Source of the DNA: Candidatus Zhuqueibacterota bacterium
GTDB lineage: Bacteria > Zhuqueibacterota > Zhuqueibacteria > Zhuqueibacterales > Geothermadaptataceae
Reading direction: 5' to 3'
Assembly: GCA_030950365.1 (NCBI GenBank)
Contig: JAUZRQ010000002.1
Span: 1 to 64,000 of the forward strand
Length of the DNA: 64,000 bases
Shown: positions 1-10,735 of the stretch, piece by piece
Layout: the number at the start of each line of letters is the position of its first letter
How positions within the stretch are numbered: position 1 is the stretch's first letter
The notes under the pieces: generated by a model
The model's database searches: none
Seen by the model: only the letters and a program-made list of their open reading frames with translations
Told to the model about the DNA's origin: nothing
Program-made: the position numbers and the translations under genes

Positions 1-20
1 GGGCTTACTATCTGGCAATT

Positions 21-121
21 CGTCATTGCGAGGATCCGCCAGCCGGAGGAGACGACGCAATCTCCATCTTTCAAGCAAGGAGATCGCCATCCGCCAATTG
101 GCGGATTCGCTCGCGATGACG
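21..121. repeat. Palindromic intergenic repeat element
   Basis: An imperfect inverted repeat of about 100 bp. The left arm (21-41, beginning CGTCATTGCGAGG) pairs with the right arm (98-121, ending GCTCGCGATGACG), and a second inner stem involves CAATCTCC and GGAGAT. Elements with CGTCATTGCGAGG ends are common dispersed palindromes in bacterial genomes. No ORF is present and the function is unknown. The element lies between the window edge and the end of the minus-strand creatininase-family gene. Confidence 0.6.
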
Positions 122-258
122 GGTTGCCTTGCGTCTTAAAAGTGTTCTAAAATAAGGTTAATGATTCGATTATAAAGCAATTGCAGTGTAAAATTCTGAT
201 TAAAATGCATAAGCGTGTTGTTTAGTTGCGGTTTGCATATTCTGAACCGGCCCGGATC

Positions 259-291
259 AAACACCAGGCTCCTTCGAGGTGCCCGGCGTTT
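259..291. repeat. 33-bp dispersed hairpin repeat, copy 1
   Basis: Two 15-nt arms, AAACACCAGGCTCCT and AGGTGCCCGGCGTTT, flank a TCG loop. The same hairpin with several compensating changes recurs at 35297-35329. It sits just downstream of the creatininase-family gene (minus strand), so it might be transcribed and act as a 3' stem, but no T-run follows it. Confidence 0.6.
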
Positions 292-312
292 CTCACAGAC
301 AATGGCCCGGTT

Positions 313-1152
313 TCATTTCGTTTTCCGAAGCTTCGCCGAGGCAAAACCCCGCAATGCCTTCAACCATTGCTTCGTTAAAATCGCCAGCGTCTTTTTGCCC
401 TTCTCTGCCGTGGCCAGGGTAGGGTCGCCAAACAGGCCGGTCTCAGAATAGGCGGGATCGTTGGGATTGCGGGAAAATAATCCAGGTTTATACCCCGGAT
501 AGTTTTTCCGTCCACCGGCCACATCTCGTGATGCTTGCTCCATTTTCACCCGCTCCGGCTGCAAATACAGGTGAATCGAAGTTTCGATCTCATCCGCATG
601 GCCGCCGACGGGCTGCTCCTGTAATGCCTCCATGGCCTCTGTTTCCAGATCATCCCAGGACACCACCAGCGTCGGCACGCCAAATTGCACTCGAATTTCC
701 CGCGCCACAATCGATAGTGGGAGGCCGGTCGCCAGGGTGATACCAGTGTTCAGAAACACCAGCCGCTGCGCTCCCTGCCGCACCAGCGAGCGCGCCACCT
801 CGAACACGTATTTTTGAAACACATGCGGATCGGCCACCTCGGTGCCGGGATAATCGCGAAACGCCGGAAACCAGCCGTGTAAAATCGGCGGGGCCACCAG
901 CACCGGCAACTGCTCCACCGCCTTGCGGCACAGGTAATCCATCACTACCGCATCAGCATTCATAGGCAGGTGCGGACCGTGCTCTTTGGCGCCGGCGCCA
1001 AATGGAATGATCACAAGCGGCGCCGTGCGGATGCGATGCTCGGCCTCAGGCCAGGTCAACTCCCCCAAAAATGCGCCCGGCGGTTGGGCGTACATCGGTG
1101 CCGCCAGCAGCAAAACCACGCCAATCCAGTGCCATCTTTTCGTAACCTTCAT
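313..1152 (-). CDS. Secreted creatininase-family protein
   Basis: 279 residues beginning with a clear Sec signal peptide (MKVTKRWHWIGVVLLLAAPM, Ala-rich cleavage region near residue 22). The rest resembles the creatininase/creatinine amidohydrolase fold: an early IIPFGAGAKEHGPHLPMN block with the conserved Glu-His and a downstream Asp, and a later GGHADEIETS block, which together supply the usual metal ligands. Family members hydrolyse cyclic or linear amide bonds, but the substrate here cannot be told. A strong ribosome site (AGGGAGG) precedes the ATG. It lies 90 bp downstream of the sigma-54 activator on the same strand and could be co-transcribed. Export is unusual, because most characterised creatininases are cytoplasmic. 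Confidence 0.8.
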   Translation of the reverse strand: MKVTKRWHWIGVVLLLAAPMYAQPPGAFLGELTWPEAEHRIRTAPLVIIPFGAGAKEHGPHLPMNADAVVMDYLCRKAVEQLPVLVAPPILHGWFPAFRDYPGTEVADPHVFQKYVFEVARSLVRQGAQRLVFLNTGITLATGLPLSIVAREIRVQFGVPTLVVSWDDLETEAMEALQEQPVGGHADEIETSIHLYLQPERVKMEQASRDVAGGRKNYPGYKPGLFSRNPNDPAYSETGLFGDPTLATAEKGKKTLAILTKQWLKALRGFASAKLRKTK

Positions 1153-1242
1153 GCCTCCCTCCCTTCGATTGTAAACCGATTTTAGGATTGAAAATAAATG
1201 GCCTTCTCAGCAATGGGTGATTGCATGCTGCTTCGCACGAGG

Positions 1243-2769
1243 TTATCCTTTGGCCAATTCTTCACGCTGAATCCCGAGCTTCTTCATTTTGCTTTGCAGG
1301 GTGGTCGGTTTCAAGCCCAGCAGGGCCGCCGCACCTTCCGGGCCGTAAATCTTCCCCCCGGTTGCTTCCAACGCTCTGAGAATGTGCCTGCGCATGGCCT
1401 CATCCAGCGGCTCAATCTCTCCATGCGACGAGACTGTCCGTTTTTTTGCAGACCGGCTGCGGCGCGATCGCTGCGAAAACCGCAAATGCTCCCCATCAAT
1501 GGTTGAGCCCTGGCACAGGATGGCGGCGCGCTCCAGGGTGTTCTGCAGCTCCCGTACGTTGCCCGGCCAGGAATAGGATTTCAAATACTGCAGCGCCGCA
1601 TCGGTGAGATAAAACCGTTCCTGACCGAAGCGTCGGGCTAATTTTTGCAGAAAGAAATCGGCCAGTAGAAACACATCATCACCGCGCTCGCGTAGCGGCG
1701 GCAGGTGAATAGGAAACACATTGAGGCGATAATATAGATCCTCCCGAAATTGGCCCTGCTGCACCAGCGATTCGAGATCCTTGTGCGTGGCGCAAATGAT
1801 CCGGACATCGGCGTGGATGGTGATTTCGCCGCCGACGCGTTCGAAACTCTTTTCTTGAATAGCACGCAAAAGTTTCGGCTGGATATCAATGGGCATGTCA
1901 CCGATTTCATCCAGAAACAGACTGCCATTGTTGGCCAGCTCGAACCGGCCCCGCCGCCGCGATACGGCGCCGGTGAACGCGCCGCGCTCGTGCCCGAAGA
2001 GCTCACTTTCCGCCAGCGCTGTCACCAAAGCAGAGCAGTTCAGCGCCACAAACGGCCGGTGCGCCCGCCCGGACAGCGCATGAATGGCCCGCGCCACCTG
2101 CTCCTTGCCAGTGCCAGTTTCGCCTTCAATGAGCACCGGGGCATCGGCCGGCGCCACCATGCGGATTTTCTCCACCACCTCTTTCCACGCCGGCGACTGG
2201 CCGATGAGCCCGTCTTTCTCGCTTGGGAAATCGGACAGCAGGGTGTTGCGCTCGTACACCAGCGCCTCGCGCTCGCTCAACAGCGTGTCGGTGGCCATGG
2301 ACTGCGCCAGCGCCAGGGCGATAATGCGCGATAACCCTTCCGTGACTCGGACCACCTGCGGAGTAAACATGTTGCAAGTGCGATGGTCCAGGGTCAGCAA
2401 ACCAATGGTTTTGCCTTCCACATGCAGCGGTGCAACCATGCAAGAATGCCCGTCTGGTAAATCGATGACGCCTTCATAGGTATCTTGCTCCAACAGATTA
2501 TCGGGGAGATCGTCCGAAAACAGTTGCACCTTGCCGACGTCCAGCACTTTCTGCAAATCCGGCCGCTCCTGCAGGTTGATGGTAAAATCGCGCAGCTTGG
2601 GAGTGTACAGCGGTCCCTGCGCCCAGCGCACTTTGAGCACATTGCCTTTTTCCAGACTCAGCACCACCGCCAGCTCGAACGGCACAATGGTTTTGATGGC
2701 ATCCAGCACGATTTCCAGGGTACGTTCCGAAGTTAATATGGGAGTGTTTAATATTTCTTCTTTGTACAT
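1243..2769 (-). CDS. Sigma-54-dependent activator, GAF-AAA+-Fis HTH
   Basis: 508 residues from the ATG at 2769, which follows AGGAGAG; an upstream in-frame ATG at 2901 has no such site and would run through the promoter region. Domains in order: N-terminal GAF sensor (about 15-160), AAA+ domain (about 188-420) with Walker A GETGTGKE (216-223), the sigma-54 contact loop GAFTGA (263-268) and Walker B FLDEIGD (285-291), then a C-terminal Fis-type helix-turn-helix (about 476-498) like that of FhlA/NorR. The GAF domain contains Cys110 and Cys132. It is divergent from katG, whose promoter matches the -24/-12 consensus, so activation of katG is the obvious inference. The GAF ligand (peroxide, iron or another signal) is unknown. 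Confidence 0.9.
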   Translation of the reverse strand: MYKEEILNTPILTSERTLEIVLDAIKTIVPFELAVVLSLEKGNVLKVRWAQGPLYTPKLRDFTINLQERPDLQKVLDVGKVQLFSDDLPDNLLEQDTYEGVIDLPDGHSCMVAPLHVEGKTIGLLTLDHRTCNMFTPQVVRVTEGLSRIIALALAQSMATDTLLSEREALVYERNTLLSDFPSEKDGLIGQSPAWKEVVEKIRMVAPADAPVLIEGETGTGKEQVARAIHALSGRAHRPFVALNCSALVTALAESELFGHERGAFTGAVSRRRGRFELANNGSLFLDEIGDMPIDIQPKLLRAIQEKSFERVGGEITIHADVRIICATHKDLESLVQQGQFREDLYYRLNVFPIHLPPLRERGDDVFLLADFFLQKLARRFGQERFYLTDAALQYLKSYSWPGNVRELQNTLERAAILCQGSTIDGEHLRFSQRSRRSRSAKKRTVSSHGEIEPLDEAMRRHILRALEATGGKIYGPEGAAALLGLKPTTLQSKMKKLGIQREELAKG

Positions 2770-2859
2770 AAAGCCGTCTCTCCTCACATCACGACGACAT
2801 TTCGAGTCACCGATATTTCGTTGACGCTTCCACCGAATTATCGTTTCTTTTTTTGATAT

Positions 2860-2882
2860 TTGTCGAGCCAATATAACGACAA
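2860..2882. promoter_or_regulatory. Candidate activator-binding dyad upstream of katG
   Basis: TTGTCG (2860-2865) and CGACAA (2877-2882) form a perfect 6-bp inverted repeat with an 11-bp spacer, about 40 bp upstream of the -24 element of katG and about 90 bp upstream of the activator start. Enhancer-binding proteins with Fis-type HTH domains bind dyads at such positions. This is a sequence-only guess; a short dyad can occur by chance. Confidence 0.35.
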
Positions 2883-2921
2883 TGTATTGAAAAGTCAACA
2901 TTTATGTAATTCCCATTTTTC

Positions 2922-2936
2922 TGGCACTATTATTGC
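2922..2936 (+). promoter_or_regulatory. Sigma-54 (-24/-12) promoter of katG
   Basis: The sequence TGGCACTATTATTGC has the full -24 TGGCAC and -12 TTGC elements with the invariant GG-to-GC spacing of the sigma-54 consensus (TGGCACG-N4-TTGC). It reads towards katG; a start about 12 bp after the GC would leave a leader of about 70 nt. It lies in the divergent region shared with a sigma-54 activator gene, which strongly supports the call. Confidence 0.85.
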
Positions 2937-2980
2937 GATTGTTTTGGTCCCAGCCTGAATAATAGAGGCGAAATCCATAA

Positions 2981-5224
<2,244 letters not shown>

Positions 5225-5364
5225 ATTTCGATTTTATGGTAGATTTTCAATTGACTGCCGATGGGCTTGCAGCATTAGGCAAAAACAGGAAAGTGATCCT
5301 GTCCCGACTCTAGTGCGTTTAATGAGATGACTAATGTGAATCATGCAAAAGGAGGTGTGTCAAT

Positions 5365-5817
5365 ATGAGTAACAAACAAGCCATTATTGATAAACTCATC
5401 GATGCTTATTGGAAAGAACTCGAAACCGTGCAAAACTATTTGGCGCTGTCCGTCAATCTGGATGGTATTCAGGCCAAAGAAATTAAAGAAGCCCTAGCAG
5501 CTGATATTGATGCGGAGTTGGGCCACGCGAAAGAATTGGCCCGCCGCATCAAGGAGCTCGGGGGAGTTGTGCCGGGCTCAAAAGCCTTCAAGGCAGAGCA
5601 GAGCTACCTGCAGACCCCACAGGACACCACCAATATCCTGGCGGTGATCAACGGGGTGCTGGAGGCCGAAGAGGATGCCATTCAGACATATTCCGAGATC
5701 ATCAAACTGGCCGATGGGCAGGATTATGTCACGCAGGACCTGGCCATTCGCCTACTGGCCGATGAAGAAGCCCACCGCGAGGAGTTTACCAGCTTCTTGC
5801 GGGAATTCAAGAAATAA
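5365..5817 (+). CDS. Ferritin-like di-iron protein (bacterioferritin type)
   Basis: 150 residues forming a predicted four-helix bundle. Putative di-iron ligands fall in the ferritin pattern: Glu20, Glu51 and His54 (ELGH), Glu103, Glu134 and His137 (EEAH). Such proteins oxidise and store ferrous iron or use the di-iron site to consume peroxide. The start is supported by AAAGGAGG 11 nt upstream. It lies 140 bp after katG and ahead of a strong terminator, so read-through from the katG promoter is possible; a separate promoter in the gap cannot be excluded. It could be a bacterioferritin, a Dps-like protein or a related ferritin-like family; no haem-ligating Met is evident. Confidence 0.8.
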   Translation: MSNKQAIIDKLIDAYWKELETVQNYLALSVNLDGIQAKEIKEALAADIDAELGHAKELARRIKELGGVVPGSKAFKAEQSYLQTPQDTTNILAVINGVLEAEEDAIQTYSEIIKLADGQDYVTQDLAIRLLADEEAHREEFTSFLREFKK

Positions 5818-5873
5818 TCAGTAAACTTTTTAGGAGATTCCCCATTATCCTTTGAGGATAATCTCCCTATTGA

Positions 5874-5906
5874 AGCCCGAAAGCCATCGCTTTCGGGCTT
5901 TTTTTG
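5874..5906 (+). terminator. Intrinsic terminator after the ferritin-like gene
   Basis: A perfect 10-bp stem (AGCCCGAAAG / CTTTCGGGCT) with a 6-nt loop runs directly into a T-rich tract. A weaker hairpin (ATTATCC / GGATAAT) sits just upstream at about 5843-5862. It closes the katG-ferritin unit and separates it from the convergent decarboxylase. Confidence 0.93.
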
Positions 5907-5928
5907 TTATTACGGTGCCTTGTTGGCA

Positions 5929-7377
5929 TTAAAGACCGCTTTCTTTTAATTTTTTCTGAATTATCCCCCATGCGCGATCGATGTGGTACGCCTCAGTACG
6001 GATATTGCCAATGGCAAAGCGCAGCACAAAGCGGTCGCGCAATTTAGTGTGCGACAGAAAAATCTCTCGATCCGCGTTGATAGCTTCCAGCAATCGTTCG
6101 TTGAGCGCGTTGAGTTCGTCGTCTTTCATACCGCTCGGATGCGCGCGGAAGCACACCGTGCTGAACGGCACCGGGGCCATGCGCTCGAAGTCCGGATGCT
6201 CATCGATGCGGCGCGCCAGCGCCTGCGCAAGCTGGATATGCTTGCGGATACGCGCGGCGATACCCTCCTGCCCGAAATAGCGCAGCACGAACCACATTTT
6301 CAGCGCGCGAAACCGCCGGCCGAGCTGGATGCCGTAATCCATGAAATTTTCCACCTCGCTGTCTTCAGACGTGCGCAAATATTCCGGCACCAGACTGAAC
6401 GCCTGCCGCAGCACGTCCGGCTTGCGGGTGTAAAAGGCGCTGAAATCGATGGGCACAAACAGCCACTTGTGAGGATTGACGACGATCGAATCGGCGCGGT
6501 CGCAGCCATCGAGCACGTGCCGCATCTCTGGCACCACCGCCGCCGAGCCGCCGTATGCAGCGTCCACATGTAGCCACAGCTTTTCGCGCTCGCAGATGTC
6601 CGCAATGGCCGGCACCGGATCGATGCTGGTGGTGGAGGTGGTGCCCACGGTGGCCACCACGCAAAATGGCAACCAGTCCGCCGCTCGATCCTCGGCAATG
6701 GCTTCGGCGAGCGCGTCGGGAATCATGCGGAACTGATCGTCGGAAGGTATTTTTCGAATGCCCTCGATGCCGATACCGAGAGCGATCGCTGCCTTATCGA
6801 TGGACGAATGCGCCTGGTCGGAGGCGTACATGCGCAGGCGCGGCACCTCGCCGCGACCGGCCATCCCCTTTTCGCGGAATTGCAGATCCCGGAGCTGCTC
6901 CCGCGCGGCGGCAATGGCGTGCATGGAACTGACCGAGGCGGTATCATACACAATCCCCCAAAATGTTTCCGGCAGTCCGAGCATTTGCCGCAGCCAGTCG
7001 AGCACCACCTGTTCCAGCTCCGTAGCCGAAGGACAGGTTTTCCACAGCATGCCGTTGACGTTGAACGCCGCGGCCAGGAGTTCGCCAAGAATGCCGGGCA
7101 GACTGCCGGTGATGGAAAAGTAGGCGTAAAATTTCGGATGGTTCCAGTGCGTCATCCCCGGCATGAGCACCCGATCGATGTCCCGCAAAATGGCGTCCAT
7201 TGGCTCGCCGCGGCCTGGCGGGGCCTCCGGCAACTGGCGGCGGATGCCCCCCGGCGCCACCTCCGGCAGCACCGGAATGTCATCGATATGCGAAAAAAAT
7301 TCCGCTACCCAATCGATCAACTGATGACCGTACTGCCGGAATTCCTCCGGCGACATGTCCTGTAATTCGCTTTTCAT
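5929..7377 (-). CDS. PLP-dependent group II amino-acid decarboxylase
   Basis: 482 residues, typical of the aromatic-L-amino-acid/tyrosine/glutamate decarboxylase family. The PLP-binding lysine is Lys304 in VVNPHKWLFVPIDF; the earlier LHVDAAYGGSA block carries the Asp that contacts the pyridine nitrogen, and the WNHPKFYAYF region is typical of the N-terminal part. It should decarboxylate an amino acid, probably aromatic, to an amine and CO2; the exact substrate cannot be fixed by reading. It is cytoplasmic. A MITE-like element now separates it from two upstream genes with which it probably once formed an operon (pre-insertion gap about 20 bp). Confidence 0.9.
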   Translation of the reverse strand: MKSELQDMSPEEFRQYGHQLIDWVAEFFSHIDDIPVLPEVAPGGIRRQLPEAPPGRGEPMDAILRDIDRVLMPGMTHWNHPKFYAYFSITGSLPGILGELLAAAFNVNGMLWKTCPSATELEQVVLDWLRQMLGLPETFWGIVYDTASVSSMHAIAAAREQLRDLQFREKGMAGRGEVPRLRMYASDQAHSSIDKAAIALGIGIEGIRKIPSDDQFRMIPDALAEAIAEDRAADWLPFCVVATVGTTSTTSIDPVPAIADICEREKLWLHVDAAYGGSAAVVPEMRHVLDGCDRADSIVVNPHKWLFVPIDFSAFYTRKPDVLRQAFSLVPEYLRTSEDSEVENFMDYGIQLGRRFRALKMWFVLRYFGQEGIAARIRKHIQLAQALARRIDEHPDFERMAPVPFSTVCFRAHPSGMKDDELNALNERLLEAINADREIFLSHTKLRDRFVLRFAIGNIRTEAYHIDRAWGIIQKKLKESGL

Positions 7378-7427
7378 GGCATCTCACACGGTTTCGATTA
7401 CGGTTTCATGTATAGCATTCGGCCGGC

Positions 7428-7713
7428 GTAACTATTCAGCGAATGGTGAAAAACTCATAAGGAAAAAAAGCAAACCTACCGCAGTGGCGCTGAGATCGCT
7501 GAGATTTCATTTCAAGGATTTCGGAATCGCGAATTCATCCTTATCAAGGTTTCTGGAAGACCATCCGCGTCAATCCGTGTGCATCCGTGGCTCTCCGAAT
7601 ATCAGCGCCAACCGGTGAAATCTGTGTTTTTTTGAGGTCGATACCCAGATTCTTTCGCAAGGCGTTTCATGGCGATTCAAAATGGCAATGCCCGATTTGT
7701 TCTGAATAGTTAC
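7428..7713. mobile_element. MITE-like element, copy 1 (286 bp)
   Basis: The element has perfect 12-bp terminal inverted repeats, GTAACTATTCAG (7428-7439) and CTGAATAGTTAC (7702-7713), immediately flanked by an 8-bp direct repeat CGGCCGGC (7420-7427 and 7714-7721), the mark of a target-site duplication. It has no coding capacity. A homologous copy lies at 22270-22546 with its own 8-bp duplication. The right terminal repeat provides the TAA stop codon of the small minus-strand gene it entered. A transposase acting in trans must be encoded elsewhere. Confidence 0.88.
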
Positions 7714-8093
7714 CGGCCGGCAATGATTCTCCGTCCGACGATTCGCATTATATCCCCACACACTCCCACGGGCATGAAGGTCTCGCTGCGGTGCCAGAGG
7801 TCGGTATTGGCGAGGCGCTGCATGGCCGCCCGACGCGGGTTCCAGCCATTGGCGTCGCCAGGCACAGCCACGGTGGATGCCGGCCCGCGATAAATGAGGT
7901 GCACCGTGGAAGCGGTTTCCCTAAATGGGAATTGTGGTATTGCCTGCATGAAGCGATCGATCAGCGCCGTCCGCGCCGAATCCGGTGCAGCTCCGACGCG
8001 GGCGACGAAATCGGCAAAGGATTGGGCACACCCCACAGACGCCATGCCCATCAGGGAAAGGAAAAGGAGAAAAAGCTTACTTCTTGTTTTCAT
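7710..8093 (-). pseudogene. Truncated small secreted protein, esterase N-domain-like
   Basis: 127 codons with a signal peptide ending near VGCAQ. Residues of about 70-105 (including VAVPGDANGWNP and TDLWHRSETF) resemble the E-set/CBM48-like N-terminal domain found before alpha/beta-hydrolase domains in enterochelin-esterase-type proteins, but no hydrolase domain follows. The last codons read into the terminal repeat of the MITE, whose TAA ends the frame. Removing the element and one 8-bp repeat would extend the frame by only about five residues, to a TAA at 7398-7400, so the gene was already short or degenerate before insertion. It overlaps the end of the upstream membrane-protein gene by 17 bp. 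Confidence 0.55.
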
Positions 8094-8817
8094 TCAATTT
8101 TTCTCGAGCAAAAATATAAGCAAAACGGTAAATATGCGCGTAAGCAAAATAATACTTATCGGTTGCATAGCGAATAAGAAAATAAAACACAACCAGAAAG
8201 ACGACCACGCCGAAAAGTTTTATCTGAAGCGGACTCATGAAATACGCCCAGAGCAAAATAATTCCGATTAAAATCGATGCGAAATTCGTCGCCAGCAAAT
8301 ACATGGAATAATGCTGAATGGCGTACTCAATTTGCTCCTTTGTGCCATGGCGGAATAACAGGGCCGCGGCAATATTCGTCCAATACCTGGTCGGAAGGAT
8401 TGATTCTTCCTTTCCCTGTTTGGTTTCTGGGGCTGCTATTGAATCATCATTATAAATCGATAGACTTTGCAACGCCTTCTGCATTTTTGTACAGAATATT
8501 CGATACAATTCAAGACTGCTATGAATTGTTAATAGTTTCGCCAGGATTTCATCCAATTTCGGGTGAAAAGCATGCATCAATTCCCATCGCCAAACTTCTG
8601 TCAGCGCTTCGACCACCACGCCCCAGAATAGCGCCACCGGTATGGAAATAAACAATAACAAAACAACGGACGCTTCGGAGTCAAATTTTTGCAAAAATAG
8701 AATGAGGCGGCTATCATTCTGCGGATAAACGTACAGATTGAACAGGACAATGATGGCATTCACAAAAAAGCCAACAACAAACAAGTTAATGATTTTATTT
8801 AAGTTTCCAATTTGCAT
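8077..8817 (-). CDS. Unknown inner-membrane protein, four TM helices
   Basis: 246 residues from the ATG at 8817, chosen because GGAGGG precedes it; the longer frame from 8895 has no such site. Two hydrophobic segments lie near the N-terminus (about 8-30 and 48-70), then a hydrophilic, Lys/Glu-rich region of about 90 residues, then two more membrane segments near residues 175-220, and a charged C-terminus (REKLNENKK). I do not recognise the family. Its 3' end overlaps the start of the small secreted gene, indicating translational coupling. Confidence 0.6.
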   Translation of the reverse strand: MQIGNLNKIINLFVVGFFVNAIIVLFNLYVYPQNDSRLILFLQKFDSEASVVLLLFISIPVALFWGVVVEALTEVWRWELMHAFHPKLDEILAKLLTIHSSLELYRIFCTKMQKALQSLSIYNDDSIAAPETKQGKEESILPTRYWTNIAAALLFRHGTKEQIEYAIQHYSMYLLATNFASILIGIILLWAYFMSPLQIKLFGVVVFLVVFYFLIRYATDKYYFAYAHIYRFAYIFAREKLNENKK

Positions 8818-8976
8818 AGCTCCCCCCTCCCTCCTGGTTTTAAAAAGCTCTTTCTGAATCGTGCTATTCCATCCGTATTTCATCCGTGGCAGCAAAATCT
8901 TTTTCCGTAATCTTCACGATCTTCCGGAGTCATACATTACGACACATATTCCCCCTCTGAATATGGATTTGGCGTT

Positions 8977-10065
8977 TTAACCAAAATCGCTCCGCTGGAT
9001 ATCCAGCAACACGGTCTGGCGGATGGCCTCCGGCAAGGCCTCCACGCACTGCCGCAGTGTACCAGCCACATCGGCCGGATTCAGCCGCGAATGGACAAAA
9101 TCGTCCAGCGCCTGCCGGTTTGCGCCGATCATCTCACGAACGATGGCGTGCGTGGCCAGCGGCTGGCCGGGATACGTCTGCAGCAAAAACGCGAAACCGA
9201 GCGCGGTCATCAGCATGGACGTCAGCGCATAGCCCGCCAGACCGCGATCCATGCCCAGCTTAGCCGCATAAATGGCATCCACCACCGCATGCTGCAGCAT
9301 GAACCCCTGATCCCACACGTGATCGCGGATGCCTTTGCTAATCGCCACCTCCCATTGCCGGGTGCCGCCCGCACCGGCATTCAAAAACTCAAAAAAGTCC
9401 ACCTGCGCCGGATCGCCCAGTTCATAGCCGAAACACGCCGCATGCAACGCGGCTCCCGAAGCAATGCCCATGAGACCATTGAATACCATGAAATGGCCGA
9501 TCAGCTTCACCTCGGCGCCTGCGGTCACCCGCTCGCCAAAATAGCGCGGCTTGCCCAGCTTCTGCAACACCGGCTCCAGCCGGTTGTACAGTGCACGGTT
9601 CCCGCTGGCCAGAATCAGCATGGTGGCGGCTTTGGCACCGGCCGGCCCGCCGGTGAGCGGATAGTTGCCGTAATCCAGCCCATGGTCGCGGCAAAATGCT
9701 TCCGCAGCTTCGGCGAAGTTGGTGCTCACGGTGGACAGATGCAAAATGAATCCCGACTCGACGCCGCGGCGGCGCATCAACGGCACCAGTTCGCGCAGAA
9801 TCGCCAGATCATCGCCGTTTTTGCCGGCGCAAATCACGGCGCCGTCAATGCGGCCATCGCCCACCAGATCGTCAAACGTGGAAACCAGCTCCGCGCCGTG
9901 CTGCCGCCAGGCCTCGCGCGCCCGCTCCCGGCGCTCGTCGCGGGTGCCGCGATCGTGTACGCGCACAAACTTCGCCGGACTGTCGTCGCCCATCAAATGT
10001 GTTGCGGCGGGACTGAGCATCAATCCCAGTCCCCCTACAGCCACCAGTTTCAGTTGCTCTGCCAT
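8977..10065 (-). CDS. HIBADH-family NAD(P)-dependent dehydrogenase
   Basis: 362 residues from the ATG at 10065 behind GGGAAGGG; a longer frame to 10137 lacks a site. It follows the plan of beta-hydroxyacid dehydrogenases: an N-terminal Rossmann fold (LKLVAVGGLGLM), an LSTVST block in place of the usual DxSTxxP, the TGGPAGAKAATMLILASG substrate segment, and the helix with the catalytic lysine (AEVKLIGHFMVFNG). It should reduce or oxidise a 3-hydroxyacid or related small substrate; the substrate is unknown. The glycine pattern of the nucleotide loop is slightly atypical. No neighbour on the same strand indicates a pathway. Confidence 0.8.
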   Translation of the reverse strand: MAEQLKLVAVGGLGLMLSPAATHLMGDDSPAKFVRVHDRGTRDERRERAREAWRQHGAELVSTFDDLVGDGRIDGAVICAGKNGDDLAILRELVPLMRRRGVESGFILHLSTVSTNFAEAAEAFCRDHGLDYGNYPLTGGPAGAKAATMLILASGNRALYNRLEPVLQKLGKPRYFGERVTAGAEVKLIGHFMVFNGLMGIASGAALHAACFGYELGDPAQVDFFEFLNAGAGGTRQWEVAISKGIRDHVWDQGFMLQHAVVDAIYAAKLGMDRGLAGYALTSMLMTALGFAFLLQTYPGQPLATHAIVREMIGANRQALDDFVHSRLNPADVAGTLRQCVEALPEAIRQTVLLDIQRSDFG

Positions 10066-10735
10066 TGCCCTTCCCGATGATTGACGTTCATGCTGCTGGA
10101 ATTGACTGTGATTGCATGAAATATAAAATAGCTGCAACCATGATCAAAGCAGAAAAGTCCGAACGCACTGGATCACAACAGGGCCATCCGGGTGCACCGG
10201 ACTGCATGAAATCCGAAATGATTCAGCCAATTGCCGATTTTATCATTACGTCTTTTTTCGAAAATGCAATTGCGGCATTTATTGCATATCAGCATTGCAA
10301 ATTGACGAATGTCGTTTTTTCTGGGTCGTGGCCGGACCCGATCAACAAGATTGACCGGATAGATATGAAGATATGAAAATTTGTCCCACGAATGGCAGAT
10401 GGTTCAATATAAAAGCTTTGGGATTGTATCCTGTCACCCCCTTTAAATAATGGCCAGGTCGCCATACAGGTCAAGAGAAAGCCAGAGATAATGATAATGC
10501 GGCTATGATATAGGAAGTTCGGCCGGCACAGTCACCGGTGTGTTCACGAATATGCCGGCGAATGCAATCTCCATCCATAATTGCCAATGATAATACTTCT
10601 TTAAAAAATTCAAAGTCTAATCCATTAAAAAATATAAAGCTAATTATCTGCATGCCGAACCTCTAATAAGAGTTCCGAAACATTCAGCTAACAAGAATGG
10701 ACAGAACCATGAAACCATAGAAATAGGAGCGACCA
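10066..10735. other. Divergent intergenic region, no gene seen
   Basis: About 670 bp between divergent genes. It is AT-rich with several TTGCA stretches around 10263-10306 and an imperfect hairpin (about 10657-10675, CTCT-AATA-AGAG) some 60 bp upstream of the porin-like gene, which could be an operator. Short frames here lack ribosome sites or family resemblance. Confidence 0.5.

Noticed and set aside
9091-10080. 329-codon plus-strand frame opposite the HIBADH-type gene
   Set aside because: Mirror frame of a clearly coding minus-strand gene; His/Gln/Ala-rich product without family resemblance or ribosome site.
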